Shown piece by piece: positions 19,972 to 27,165 of a stretch of 60,395 nt of DNA. Each line of letters starts with the position of its first letter. Positions within the stretch are counted from its first letter, which is position 1. Below the pieces are notes generated by a model. It ran no database searches, was not told where the DNA came from, and was given only the letters and a program-made list of their open reading frames with translations. The stretch lies in contig CAJOHX010000015.1 in assembly GCA_905234475.1 (NCBI GenBank), positions 1-60,395 on the forward strand, written 5' to 3'. The DNA is from an uncultured Bacteroidales bacterium (GTDB lineage: Bacteria > Bacteroidota > Bacteroidia > Bacteroidales > UBA932). The position numbers and the translations under genes were made by a program.

Positions 19972-21672
19972 CTAAAGGTGCTTTTCAACTTCGGCGAGGA
20001 CCTGGGTCTCCAGGTCGGCGGCCGCGCGCTCGATCTCGGCCGCGCGGGCAAGGAGCGGTGCGGCGGGCGCGGGATCGGTCAGGCCGGCGGCGTTGATGCG
20101 GACGTTGAGATGCGCGCCGCGCACCGCCGCCCGCGCAGCCAGCGCAGCCACGCCGGCATCCGACGCCGACGCGGGATTGCCCTGCCGCGCCATCACGAGG
20201 GCGAGCGGGAGCGCCTTCAGCGACGCCTCCATCGTGTGCAGCGGCACGCTGGCGGCGTACAGCGTCGCCTCTTCCAGCGCCGCGGCGCGCGCAGCCTTCT
20301 CCTCCGGCGTGCCCTTCGGCAGGCCGAGCGCATCCATGATGCGGTTGAAGGCGGCCGTGTCCTCGTCGACCAGGGCGGTCAGCTCGGCGACGAGCGCCTG
20401 GCCGCGTTCCGCGACGTCGGAGAACTCCTGCCAGCGGTCGTCCCAGCCGCGCTTGTGGGCGGACAGGTTGGCGACCATCGTGGCGAGGGCGGCGCCAAGC
20501 GCACCCATGCAGGCCGACACGGAGCCACCGCCCGGCGCGGGCGATTCGGACGCCGTCTCGGCGATGAAATCCTTCACACGCATCCGCACAAGCCGCTCAC
20601 GCACAGCCGTTTCCGCTTCATCTTCCATCAGGAACTCGATCACTTTCTCGCGGGGGTCGAACGGCTTGAGGTCGTCCAGGGACATGGATTTGACGGCAAT
20701 CTTGAGAATCTCCTCCTCACTGATGCCCAGCGAGCGCTGCTGCTTGCCGAGGAAATAGCGGCCCGCCTCCAGCAGGACCTTCTTCGGCACCAGGCCCACG
20801 ATCTCCGTGCCCGTGACACGCAGCCCGCGCGCCGCGGCGGCCCGGCATACCTCCTCGAAAGCGAGGTGCAGCGGCGTCGCCGCGATGTCCGTGATGTTCA
20901 TCGACACCTGCGCGATACCGTATTCGTCGATATACCAGCCGATGGCCTTGCAGCCCTTCAGCGTGCCGGGGATCCAGATCTGTTCCCCGTTCTCGTCTTT
21001 CAGCAGTTTCCCGGTCAGGGAGCCGCCCTCGCGGGCCTTGCGGCCCTTCTCCCGCACGTCGAAGGCCACGGCCATCGCCCGGCGGGTGGATGTGGTGTTG
21101 AGGTTGAAGTTGACGGCCACGAGGAAGTCGCGCGCGCCGACGTTGGACGCGCCGCTGCGCTGCGCGCGCTCGTCCCATTCGCCGCAGAAGTCGGGCCGGC
21201 GCTCCGGGTCGGCGAACTTCTCCGGCAAGGCCTCGTATTCGCCTGCGCGGCACACCGCCAGGTTCTTGCGCTCCGGCTTGAAGGCCGCCGCTTCGTAGCA
21301 GTAACAGGGGATGCCGAGCTCCTTGTACATCCGCTCCGCGAGGGCGCGGGCGAGCGCGGCACATTCTTCCAGGGTGACACCGGCCACGGGCACCAGCGGC
21401 AGGACGTCGGTGGCGCCGCTGCGCGGGTGGGCGCCGTGGTGACGGCGCATGTCGATGAGCTCCTGCGCCTTCGCGCTGCCGCGGAAGGCCGCTTCGACCA
21501 CGGCCTCCGGTTCACCCACGAAGGTCACGACCGTGCGGTTCGTGGCTTCGCCGGGATCGACATTCAGGACTTTGACGCCTTCGACGGAAGAAATGGCGCC
21601 GACAATGGCGTCGATGACAGACCGGTCGCGTCCTTCGCTGTAGTTGGGGACGCACTCGATGATTTTTTTCAT
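19972..21672 (-). CDS. ftcD: Bifunctional glutamate formimidoyltransferase / formimidoyl-THF cyclodeaminase
   Basis: Moves the formimino group from formiminoglutamate to tetrahydrofolate, releasing glutamate, then deaminates it to methenyl-THF. 566 residues: the N-terminal transferase part (about 1-330, IECVPNYSEGRD at the start, MRRHHGAHPRSGATDVLPLVPV, VAVNFNLNT) is fused to the four-helix cyclodeaminase (about 360-566, SPAPGGGSVSACMGALGAALATMVANL). The fusion matches the mammalian FTCD layout and that of many Bacteroidota. First gene of the operon; the presence of FtcD explains why no hutG or hutF is needed. Confidence 0.96.
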   Translation of the reverse strand: MKKIIECVPNYSEGRDRSVIDAIVGAISSVEGVKVLNVDPGEATNRTVVTFVGEPEAVVEAAFRGSAKAQELIDMRRHHGAHPRSGATDVLPLVPVAGVTLEECAALARALAERMYKELGIPCYCYEAAAFKPERKNLAVCRAGEYEALPEKFADPERRPDFCGEWDERAQRSGASNVGARDFLVAVNFNLNTTSTRRAMAVAFDVREKGRKAREGGSLTGKLLKDENGEQIWIPGTLKGCKAIGWYIDEYGIAQVSMNITDIAATPLHLAFEEVCRAAAARGLRVTGTEIVGLVPKKVLLEAGRYFLGKQQRSLGISEEEILKIAVKSMSLDDLKPFDPREKVIEFLMEDEAETAVRERLVRMRVKDFIAETASESPAPGGGSVSACMGALGAALATMVANLSAHKRGWDDRWQEFSDVAERGQALVAELTALVDEDTAAFNRIMDALGLPKGTPEEKAARAAALEEATLYAASVPLHTMEASLKALPLALVMARQGNPASASDAGVAALAARAAVRGAHLNVRINAAGLTDPAPAAPLLARAAEIERAAADLETQVLAEVEKHL

Positions 21673-21695
21673 ATTGAGGTTATCAGTTTTATCCT

Positions 21696-21726
21696 CAAAT
21701 ATACCGATTTTTCGTATCTTCGCAAA
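21696..21726 (-). promoter_or_regulatory. Promoter of the hut operon
   Basis: Minus strand: TTTG (21723-21726), 19-bp spacer, TATATTTG (21696-21703), 24 nt before the ftcD ATG. It overlaps the divergent -7 element TATCTTCG at 21715-21722, so the two promoters may interfere. Confidence 0.8.
21715..21722 (+). promoter_or_regulatory. -7 element of the SGNH/MBOAT promoter
   Basis: TATCTTCG, one base from consensus and the same variant seen upstream of the rubredoxin gene (59418). It is 18 nt before the ATG at 21741 and lies within the spacer of the divergent hut promoter. Confidence 0.5.
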
Positions 21727-21740
21727 CTATTTGGCCCGGA

Positions 21741-22508
21741 ATGAAGCATTCCCTTTCAGCATTTGCCGTCCTCGCGGGTGCCCTGCTGTGCATCCTCGGC
21801 TTCGCCCGTTTCTGCCCCGCCCCGGACCCTGAGAAGGGCCTGCGCCGCGTGGACCTCAGCGGGTGGCAGCTCCCCTGGGCGGACACGCTCGCCATTCCGC
21901 CCATTCCCCCGCCCGAACCCATTCCCGAGCCAGAAGGGCCGGACACCAGCGCCCACCGGATCCTGTTCGTGGGCGACTCGATGGTGGAGGGCCTGCGCTA
22001 CCGCCTGTCGCAGTATGCCGTGGCCAACGGCCACACGATGCAGTGTGTGATCTGGTACAGTTCTTCTTCTAAGTATTGGGCCAAGTCGGACACGCTGAGC
22101 TATTTCATCCGGAAGTTCGATCCGACCTACATTTTCCTCTGCATCGGCGCCAACGAGCTGTTTGTCAGGAACCTGGAGGAGCGCGACGCGGCCGTGACCG
22201 AGGTCATCCGGGAGATCGGCGACCTGCCTTTCATCTGGATCGGCCCGCCCAACTGGAAGCCTGACACCGGCATCAACGACATCTTGCTGAACCATTGCGG
22301 CAAGAAGCGCTACTACCCCAGCCTGCGGCTGCAGTACCAGCGCGCCAAGGACGGTGCGCATCCCGTGCTTTCCTCTTACAATATGTGGGCGGACTCCGTG
22401 TCCACCTGGCTGCGCGATTCTTCCGCGCATCCGATCCGATGGGACATCCCGGAGAAGGACACGCCCAAGACCCACGGCGTCACGATCCTCTCACCTCCTA
22501 AGGACTGA
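21741..22508 (+). CDS. Membrane-anchored SGNH/GDSL hydrolase, partner of MBOAT acyltransferase
   Basis: 255 residues with an N-terminal membrane segment (residues 5-25), a Pro-rich linker (IPPIPPPEPIPEPEGP), and an SGNH fold with block I FVGDSMVEGLR and block III-like CIGANELF. A block V Asp/His pair is not obvious. Directly upstream of an MBOAT gene (6 bp gap), a pairing known from exopolysaccharide or peptidoglycan O-acetylation systems such as DltB/DltD- and PatA/PatB-like sets. Probable role: transfer or removal of acyl groups on a cell-surface glycan; the acceptor is unknown. Confidence 0.82.
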   Translation: MKHSLSAFAVLAGALLCILGFARFCPAPDPEKGLRRVDLSGWQLPWADTLAIPPIPPPEPIPEPEGPDTSAHRILFVGDSMVEGLRYRLSQYAVANGHTMQCVIWYSSSSKYWAKSDTLSYFIRKFDPTYIFLCIGANELFVRNLEERDAAVTEVIREIGDLPFIWIGPPNWKPDTGINDILLNHCGKKRYYPSLRLQYQRAKDGAHPVLSSYNMWADSVSTWLRDSSAHPIRWDIPEKDTPKTHGVTILSPPKD

Positions 22509-22514
22509 CGCCCC

Positions 22515-24044
22515 ATGAATTTCCTCAGCATCGGCTTCTGGGCGGCGTTCTGCGCCTTTTTCTTGATTTATATCTTTGTCAAGAAATGGTCGCGCGCGGC
22601 CATGCTCCTGTGGGTGCTGGCCTTCGACTTGTTCTTTTTCTGGCAGGCCAACGGCTGGCTGATATTGCTATTGCCCGCCACTGCCGCCGTTAACTACTTT
22701 TTGACGGAGTTGATGCGCCGGCAGGGCACCACGCGGCCCGGTGTGCCTGCGTCTCGGCTTCCATCCTCGCTTTCCGCTGACGCGGAAACCGGATTCGGCG
22801 CCACGAATCCTGCTGCGGCTGAGCCTTCGCCGTCAGGCAACACCGGCGCCGCTCGAGGCTGGATTTTGGCGCTGATTATTCTGGTTGATCTGTCGGCGCT
22901 GGTGTATTTCAAGTACAGCGGCTTTTTCGTGGAGGGGATCCTCAATCCGCTGCTGGGGAGCAATTTCGCCGTGGGCGATATTGTGCTGCCGATCGGCATT
23001 TCGTTCTATACTTTCCAGGCCATCAGCTATTCGGTGGACGTGTACCGGGGCAAGTATGACGGGCGGCCGGATTTCCTGGAGTTCTGCTTTTACCTGTCCT
23101 TCTTCCCGCTGCTGCTCGCGGGCCCGATTACCCGCGCCGGCCGGTTCCTGCCGCAGATCCGCCGCGCCGAGCCCGCCACGCGCCACGAGCTGCGCCTGGG
23201 GCTCTGGCTGATTATCCTCGGCCTGTTGAAGAAGGGCGTGATCGCCGATTACCTGGCGGTCTACAACAACCTCGCGTTCGACTCTCCCGTGTCCTATTCC
23301 GGCTACGAGCTGCTGATGGCGGTCTTCGGCTACACGATGCAGATCTACCTGGATTTCTCGGGCTACAGCGACCTCTCCATCGGCATCGCCTCGCTGATGG
23401 GTTTCCGCCTGGACGTCAATTTCCGTTTCCCGTACAGGTCATTGAATCTCACGGAGTTCTGGCGCCGCTGGCACATCTCGCTGTCCACCTGGTTCCGGGA
23501 CTATGTCTATATCCCCCTGGGCGGCAACCGGAAGGGGCAGGCGCGGACCCTGCTCAACAATTTCCTGACGATGGTCGTGGCCGGCCTCTGGCACGGCTCC
23601 ACCTGGATGTTCGTCCTGTGGGGGGCCCTCCACGGCGCGGGCCTGGCGGTGCACAAGCTCTGCCGCGGATGGCTTAAGAAGATCCCAGACACCTGGCCGG
23701 TGAAGGCGCTGAGCTGGCTGCTGACGATGGTCTTCGTGATGGCGTGCTGGGTCTTCTTCCGCGCCGGGAGCATGCAGGACGTGGGCGAGATCTTCCGCCG
23801 CATCTTCACCGACTTCGACCTCGCCTACATCGCCCCCTTCTGGGCGGCGCGCAAGCTCTGGTGCGTGGTCCTGGCGGTCGCCGCGGCCGGCCTGCTGATC
23901 CCGCCGCGCGCCTACGACCGCCTGCAGGCGCGCTTCACCCGCCTGCCCTGGGTCGTCATTTTCGTGGTCTTCCTGCTCGCCGTCCAGCTGGTCATCCAGC
24001 TGCGCAGCGGCGATATCCAGCCGTTTATCTACTACCAGTTCTGA
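22515..24044 (+). CDS. MBOAT-family membrane O-acyltransferase
   Basis: 509 residues, about ten membrane helices. Family marks are GISFYTFQAISYSVDVYRG, AGPITRAGRFLPQIR, the FWRRWHISLSTWFRDYVYIPLGG block and the catalytic-His region GLWHGSTWMFVLWGALHG. It should move acyl groups across the inner membrane onto a surface polymer together with the upstream SGNH protein. Oddity: residues about 74-111 form a hydrophilic, Ala/Pro/Ser-rich insert after the second or third helix, encoded by a DNA segment bounded by an inverted repeat (22738-22846). The gene ends back to back with the convergent metallo-beta-lactamase gene (no gap). Confidence 0.92.
   Translation: MNFLSIGFWAAFCAFFLIYIFVKKWSRAAMLLWVLAFDLFFFWQANGWLILLLPATAAVNYFLTELMRRQGTTRPGVPASRLPSSLSADAETGFGATNPAAAEPSPSGNTGAARGWILALIILVDLSALVYFKYSGFFVEGILNPLLGSNFAVGDIVLPIGISFYTFQAISYSVDVYRGKYDGRPDFLEFCFYLSFFPLLLAGPITRAGRFLPQIRRAEPATRHELRLGLWLIILGLLKKGVIADYLAVYNNLAFDSPVSYSGYELLMAVFGYTMQIYLDFSGYSDLSIGIASLMGFRLDVNFRFPYRSLNLTEFWRRWHISLSTWFRDYVYIPLGGNRKGQARTLLNNFLTMVVAGLWHGSTWMFVLWGALHGAGLAVHKLCRGWLKKIPDTWPVKALSWLLTMVFVMACWVFFRAGSMQDVGEIFRRIFTDFDLAYIAPFWAARKLWCVVLAVAAAGLLIPPRAYDRLQARFTRLPWVVIFVVFLLAVQLVIQLRSGDIQPFIYYQF
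22738..22846. repeat. Palindromic insertion inside the MBOAT gene
   Basis: Arms CCGGTGTGCCTG (22738-22749) and CAGGCAACACCGG (22834-22846) pair with one bulge and bound about 85 bp. The segment encodes a low-complexity loop in frame. A smaller hairpin TCCGC-TGAC-GCGGA lies near the middle. Confidence 0.55.
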
Positions 24045-25739
24045 TTATTTCAGCGCGTCGGGATCGTTGTAGCGGATGGTGACGCCGTAGTCCGTGATGG
24101 AACGGTTCAGGCCGTTGGCGCTGTCGGGCGTGCCTTTGCGCTTGCCGGAGAGAACCTCCTGCGACATCTTCTTCTCGTCCAGCACGCGCTGGAGCGTCTC
24201 CGGATTGTCACCGTGGTAGTGGCCGGGGTAGAGTATGGTGATGCCGTTCTTCTGCATGTAGTCCGCCGTGCGGGTGCAGGTCTCGATCAGACCCTTGAAC
24301 GTGGCGCCGAAGAGCAGCAGGTTCGTGGAGCCGAAAGCGTCGCCGCTGAAGCCGTAATGATGTTCCTTGTCGAAGAAGGTCACGGAGCCCGAGGTGTGGC
24401 CCGGGGTGTAGAGCACGTCGATCTGGCGGCCGCCCAGGTCGATGGTCTGACCGTCCTCCAGGTGATGGATCTCGCCCTCATAGGGCTGGCGTCCGCGGGT
24501 AATCATCGGCTCGTCGGCCGGGTGGATCCAGACTTCCGGGAAACAGACGATGCCGCCGACATGGTCGCCATGGCCGTGCGTGAGGGCCATCATGACCGGC
24601 TTGTCGGTCAGGGTGGCGACGGCCTTGTCCAGATTGGGCATGGAGGTGCCGGCGTCGATGACCAGGGCCTTGTCGTTGCCTTCCACGACGTAGACGGATT
24701 CGTTATAAACCTGATAGCCGTTACCTTCCCAGGTGTGCTCGTCGATCTGGCGGAAGACGATGTCCGCGTCGCGGTAGACGAATTTCTCGGGATACTGGTT
24801 CCGGTACTGCTCCGCCTGCTCGGCGCTCCAGGTGATGATGGCGTCGCCGTGGCGGAAGTAGGTATCCAGGCCCGGCCGGCCCAGGTTCGAGGGCTCGGTG
24901 GCGGCGGTGCCGGCTTCGATCTCGTCGCAGAGCGCCTTCATTTCGCGCAGGTACTTCATCCCCAGCTCGGTGCCTTTCGGGAGATTCAGCCAGTCCTTCT
25001 GCCAGTAGTGGCCGCCGTAGATCTTCAGGTTCTTCTCGTTCACGCCCCGCTCCTCGAGCGCCTGGATCAGGTACGGAACGGCCGTGACATACTGCTGGAA
25101 AGCGCTGGCGTTGAACAGCCACACGCCGTGGCCGGAGCCGACGGCGTCGCCGGTGAAGAGCAGGTCGTGTCCCTCAAGCAGGAAAACCATCGAGCCCGCC
25201 GTGTGGCCGGGCACCTCGATGGCCTCCAGCTTCAGTCCGCCCAGGTCGAAGACTTCGCCTTCCGTGTAGAAGCTGCGCTGCGCCTCCGGGAAGCGCTCCG
25301 CCATGCGGGCGAAATCGGTCTGCGGAAGGGCGAAATGCACCTCCGGATCGTCGATCCATGCCGGAAGCATGCCCGTGTGGTCGCCGTGGTTGTGGGTGAA
25401 GGTGATGGTGAGCGGCTTGCCCGCCGCACGCTCCGCGACCAGCGCGCGCAGCGATTCGGCGGCATTGTCCGCCCAGTTGATGGCGTTGGACAGGTCCAAC
25501 AGCAGGGCCTTCTCCGTCCCGACGAGAAGGTACATGTCGGAGCAGTTGTTGAAGTGCGTCAGCTGCCCGTCGGCATCGAAAGTCTCGCCGGCCGGGTTGG
25601 CACTGTTGTAGTCCTGGATGTGGTACACGTTCTTCTCGATGACGGACACGGTGTAAGGTCCGACCTCGACGTCTTTTGCGGGGCCGCAGGCGGCCAGCAG
25701 GGCCAGCGCAAGGAGGCCCGGAAGGGTTTGGGCGTTCAT
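24045..25739 (-). CDS. Lipoprotein with two tandem metallo-beta-lactamase-fold domains
   Basis: 564 residues from the ATG at 25739, chosen because it starts a lipoprotein signal (MNAQTLPGLLALALLAAC); the upstream in-frame ATG at 25769 adds ten residues with no signal character. Both domains carry the zinc motif HxHxDH: THNHGDHTGM in the first (about residue 115) and THGHGDHVGG in the second (about 390), each followed by PGHTAGS or PGHTSGS and an FTGDA/FSGDA metal Asp. Such hydrolases act on esters, lactones or thioesters; the substrate is unknown. The duplication within one chain is unusual. Convergent with the MBOAT gene. Confidence 0.9.
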   Translation of the reverse strand: MNAQTLPGLLALALLAACGPAKDVEVGPYTVSVIEKNVYHIQDYNSANPAGETFDADGQLTHFNNCSDMYLLVGTEKALLLDLSNAINWADNAAESLRALVAERAAGKPLTITFTHNHGDHTGMLPAWIDDPEVHFALPQTDFARMAERFPEAQRSFYTEGEVFDLGGLKLEAIEVPGHTAGSMVFLLEGHDLLFTGDAVGSGHGVWLFNASAFQQYVTAVPYLIQALEERGVNEKNLKIYGGHYWQKDWLNLPKGTELGMKYLREMKALCDEIEAGTAATEPSNLGRPGLDTYFRHGDAIITWSAEQAEQYRNQYPEKFVYRDADIVFRQIDEHTWEGNGYQVYNESVYVVEGNDKALVIDAGTSMPNLDKAVATLTDKPVMMALTHGHGDHVGGIVCFPEVWIHPADEPMITRGRQPYEGEIHHLEDGQTIDLGGRQIDVLYTPGHTSGSVTFFDKEHHYGFSGDAFGSTNLLLFGATFKGLIETCTRTADYMQKNGITILYPGHYHGDNPETLQRVLDEKKMSQEVLSGKRKGTPDSANGLNRSITDYGVTIRYNDPDALK

Positions 25740-25766
25740 ATTGAAAGGATATTGGATTCTTGGAAC

Positions 25767-25774
25767 CAAATATA
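25767..25774 (-). promoter_or_regulatory. -7 element of the double-MBL gene
   Basis: TATATTTG on the minus strand, 28 nt before the ATG at 25739; no clear -33 element. Confidence 0.5.
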
Positions 25775-25797
25775 CAAAAAAGTCGGAGAATCCTGCT

Positions 25798-25805
25798 TAT
25801 CTTTG
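25798..25805 (+). promoter_or_regulatory. -7 element of the acyltransferase gene
   Basis: TATCTTTG; expected start of transcription near 25811, just as the palindrome at 25808-25834 begins. Confidence 0.55.
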
Positions 25806-25807
25806 TT

Positions 25808-25834
25808 GCCATTCCGGGTCAGCCCCGGAATGGC
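25808..25834. repeat. Palindromic repeat in the leader of the acyltransferase gene
   Basis: GCCATTCCGGG-TCA-GCCCCGGAATGGC: a near-perfect hairpin related to the CATTCCGGG...CCCGGAAT repeats of the window. It includes the possible upstream ATG at 25830, so the start at 25842 is preferred. Confidence 0.65.
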
Positions 25835-25841
25835 AACCAGC

Positions 25842-27026
25842 ATGGCGAAAGAAAACGTTTACCTTGAATCCAAGCCCCGTTACGAGATCCTGGACGGGCT
25901 CCGCGGCGTGGCTGCGCTGATGGTGGTCATCTTCCACCTGTTCGAGACCTACAGCAAGGGTCCGGCCTTCCAAGTCGTCAACCACGGCTACCTTGCGGTG
26001 GATTTCTTCTTCGTGCTGAGCGGCTTCGTGGTGGGCTACGCCTACGATGACCGCTGGGGCAAGATGTCCACGTGGGGCTTCTTCAAGCGGCGTCTGACGC
26101 GCCTCCACCCGATGGTCATCGCGGGCACGCTGGTGGGCGCGGCGCTGTTCTTCTTCTCCGGGACGGCCTTCCCCAAGACGCTGGAGGTGGAGCCCTGGAA
26201 GTTCGCCCTCTGCCTGGTGATGGGCCTGCTGATCATCCCCTGCGGCAATAGGTTGGATATCCGCGGCTGGGGGGAATTGAATTCCTTCAACGGCCCGGTC
26301 TGGACGCTGACGCTGGAATACATCGCCAACATCCTTTACGCCTTCATTTTCAGGCGCCTGCCCAAGATTGCGCTGGCCATCCTCTGCGGCGTGTGCGCCT
26401 TCTTCACGCTGGACCTGACGATGGGCTGGAATGTCTTCGGCCTGCTGCCCGAGCCGCAGTATAATGTCATCGGCGGCTGGTCGCTCACCCCGGACCAGAT
26501 CTATATCGGCTTCACGCGCCTGCTGTATCCCTTCCTTTGCGGCCTGCTGATCTCCCGCATCCTGCCTTCCCGCAGGACGGAGAGCAACCCCAGCGGCTCG
26601 CCGATCCACCTCAGGGGCGGCTTCTGGTGGTGCGCGCTGTTTATCATGGTCATCCTGGCCACCCCCTGCATCGGCGGCAAGCAGGGCGTCGCCGACGGCC
26701 TCTTCCAGGCCGTCAGCATCCTGATCCTGTTCCCGCTCATCGTGCTGGCCGGCGCCGGCTCCACCACGACCGACAGGAAGAGCACGGCCGTCTGCAAATG
26801 GCTGGGCGACATCTCCTATCCCATCTACATCACGCATTATCCGCTGATTTACATGCAGATGGACTGGGTGGCGCAGCATCAGGACGCACCGATGTGGCAG
26901 CACATCGCCGTGGCCGTGAGCGTCCTCTTCCTGGCCATTATCCTGGCCTGGGGCCTGCAGAAGGCCTACGACGCGCCGGTCCGCGCCTGGCTCAAGGAGC
27001 ACTGGCTCAAGCGTCCCGCAAAGTAG
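25842..27026 (+). CDS. Acyltransferase family 3 membrane protein
   Basis: 394 residues, about ten hydrophobic segments. The N-terminal LDGLRGVAALMVVIFHLFETY is the OafA/NodX-type acyltransferase-3 signature, with the catalytic His in IFHLFE, followed by GYLAVDFFFVLSGFVVGYAY. Members O-acylate lipopolysaccharide, peptidoglycan or antibiotics. The start at 25842 is taken rather than 25830, because the latter lies inside a stable leader hairpin. Divergent from the double-MBL lipoprotein; probably its own transcription unit. Confidence 0.92.
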   Translation: MAKENVYLESKPRYEILDGLRGVAALMVVIFHLFETYSKGPAFQVVNHGYLAVDFFFVLSGFVVGYAYDDRWGKMSTWGFFKRRLTRLHPMVIAGTLVGAALFFFSGTAFPKTLEVEPWKFALCLVMGLLIIPCGNRLDIRGWGELNSFNGPVWTLTLEYIANILYAFIFRRLPKIALAILCGVCAFFTLDLTMGWNVFGLLPEPQYNVIGGWSLTPDQIYIGFTRLLYPFLCGLLISRILPSRRTESNPSGSPIHLRGGFWWCALFIMVILATPCIGGKQGVADGLFQAVSILILFPLIVLAGAGSTTTDRKSTAVCKWLGDISYPIYITHYPLIYMQMDWVAQHQDAPMWQHIAVAVSVLFLAIILAWGLQKAYDAPVRAWLKEHWLKRPAK

Positions 27027-27042
27027 ACAACTTTCCCATGCC

Positions 27043-27069
27043 GTCATCCCAGGCGCGACCCGGGATCTC
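27043..27069. repeat. REP-like repeat, GTCATCCCAGGC...GACCCGGGATCTC type
   Basis: Intergenic copy between the acyltransferase and the xylan-type operon. The ATCCC/GGGAT arms pair. It shares the GTCAT start and GATCTC end with the hut copies. Confidence 0.6.
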
Positions 27070-27105
27070 CGTGACGCGAAAACAAAAGTTTTTGCGACGC
27101 GACTT

Positions 27106-27137
27106 ATTGGAAATGCGCGCAGGTGTGCGTATATTTG
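27106..27137 (+). promoter_or_regulatory. Promoter of the GH43-CE1 / GH3 operon
   Basis: ATTG (27106-27109), 20-bp spacer, TATATTTG (27130-27137), 28 nt before the ATG at 27166. Confidence 0.65.
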
Positions 27138-27165
27138 ATACGGAAACCTTAACCAATATCCGCAT

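Noticed and set aside
24213..25841. Extension of the acyltransferase frame upstream to form a 937-residue protein
   Set aside because: The upstream part is antisense to the double-MBL gene; promoter, leader and homology all place the start at 25842.
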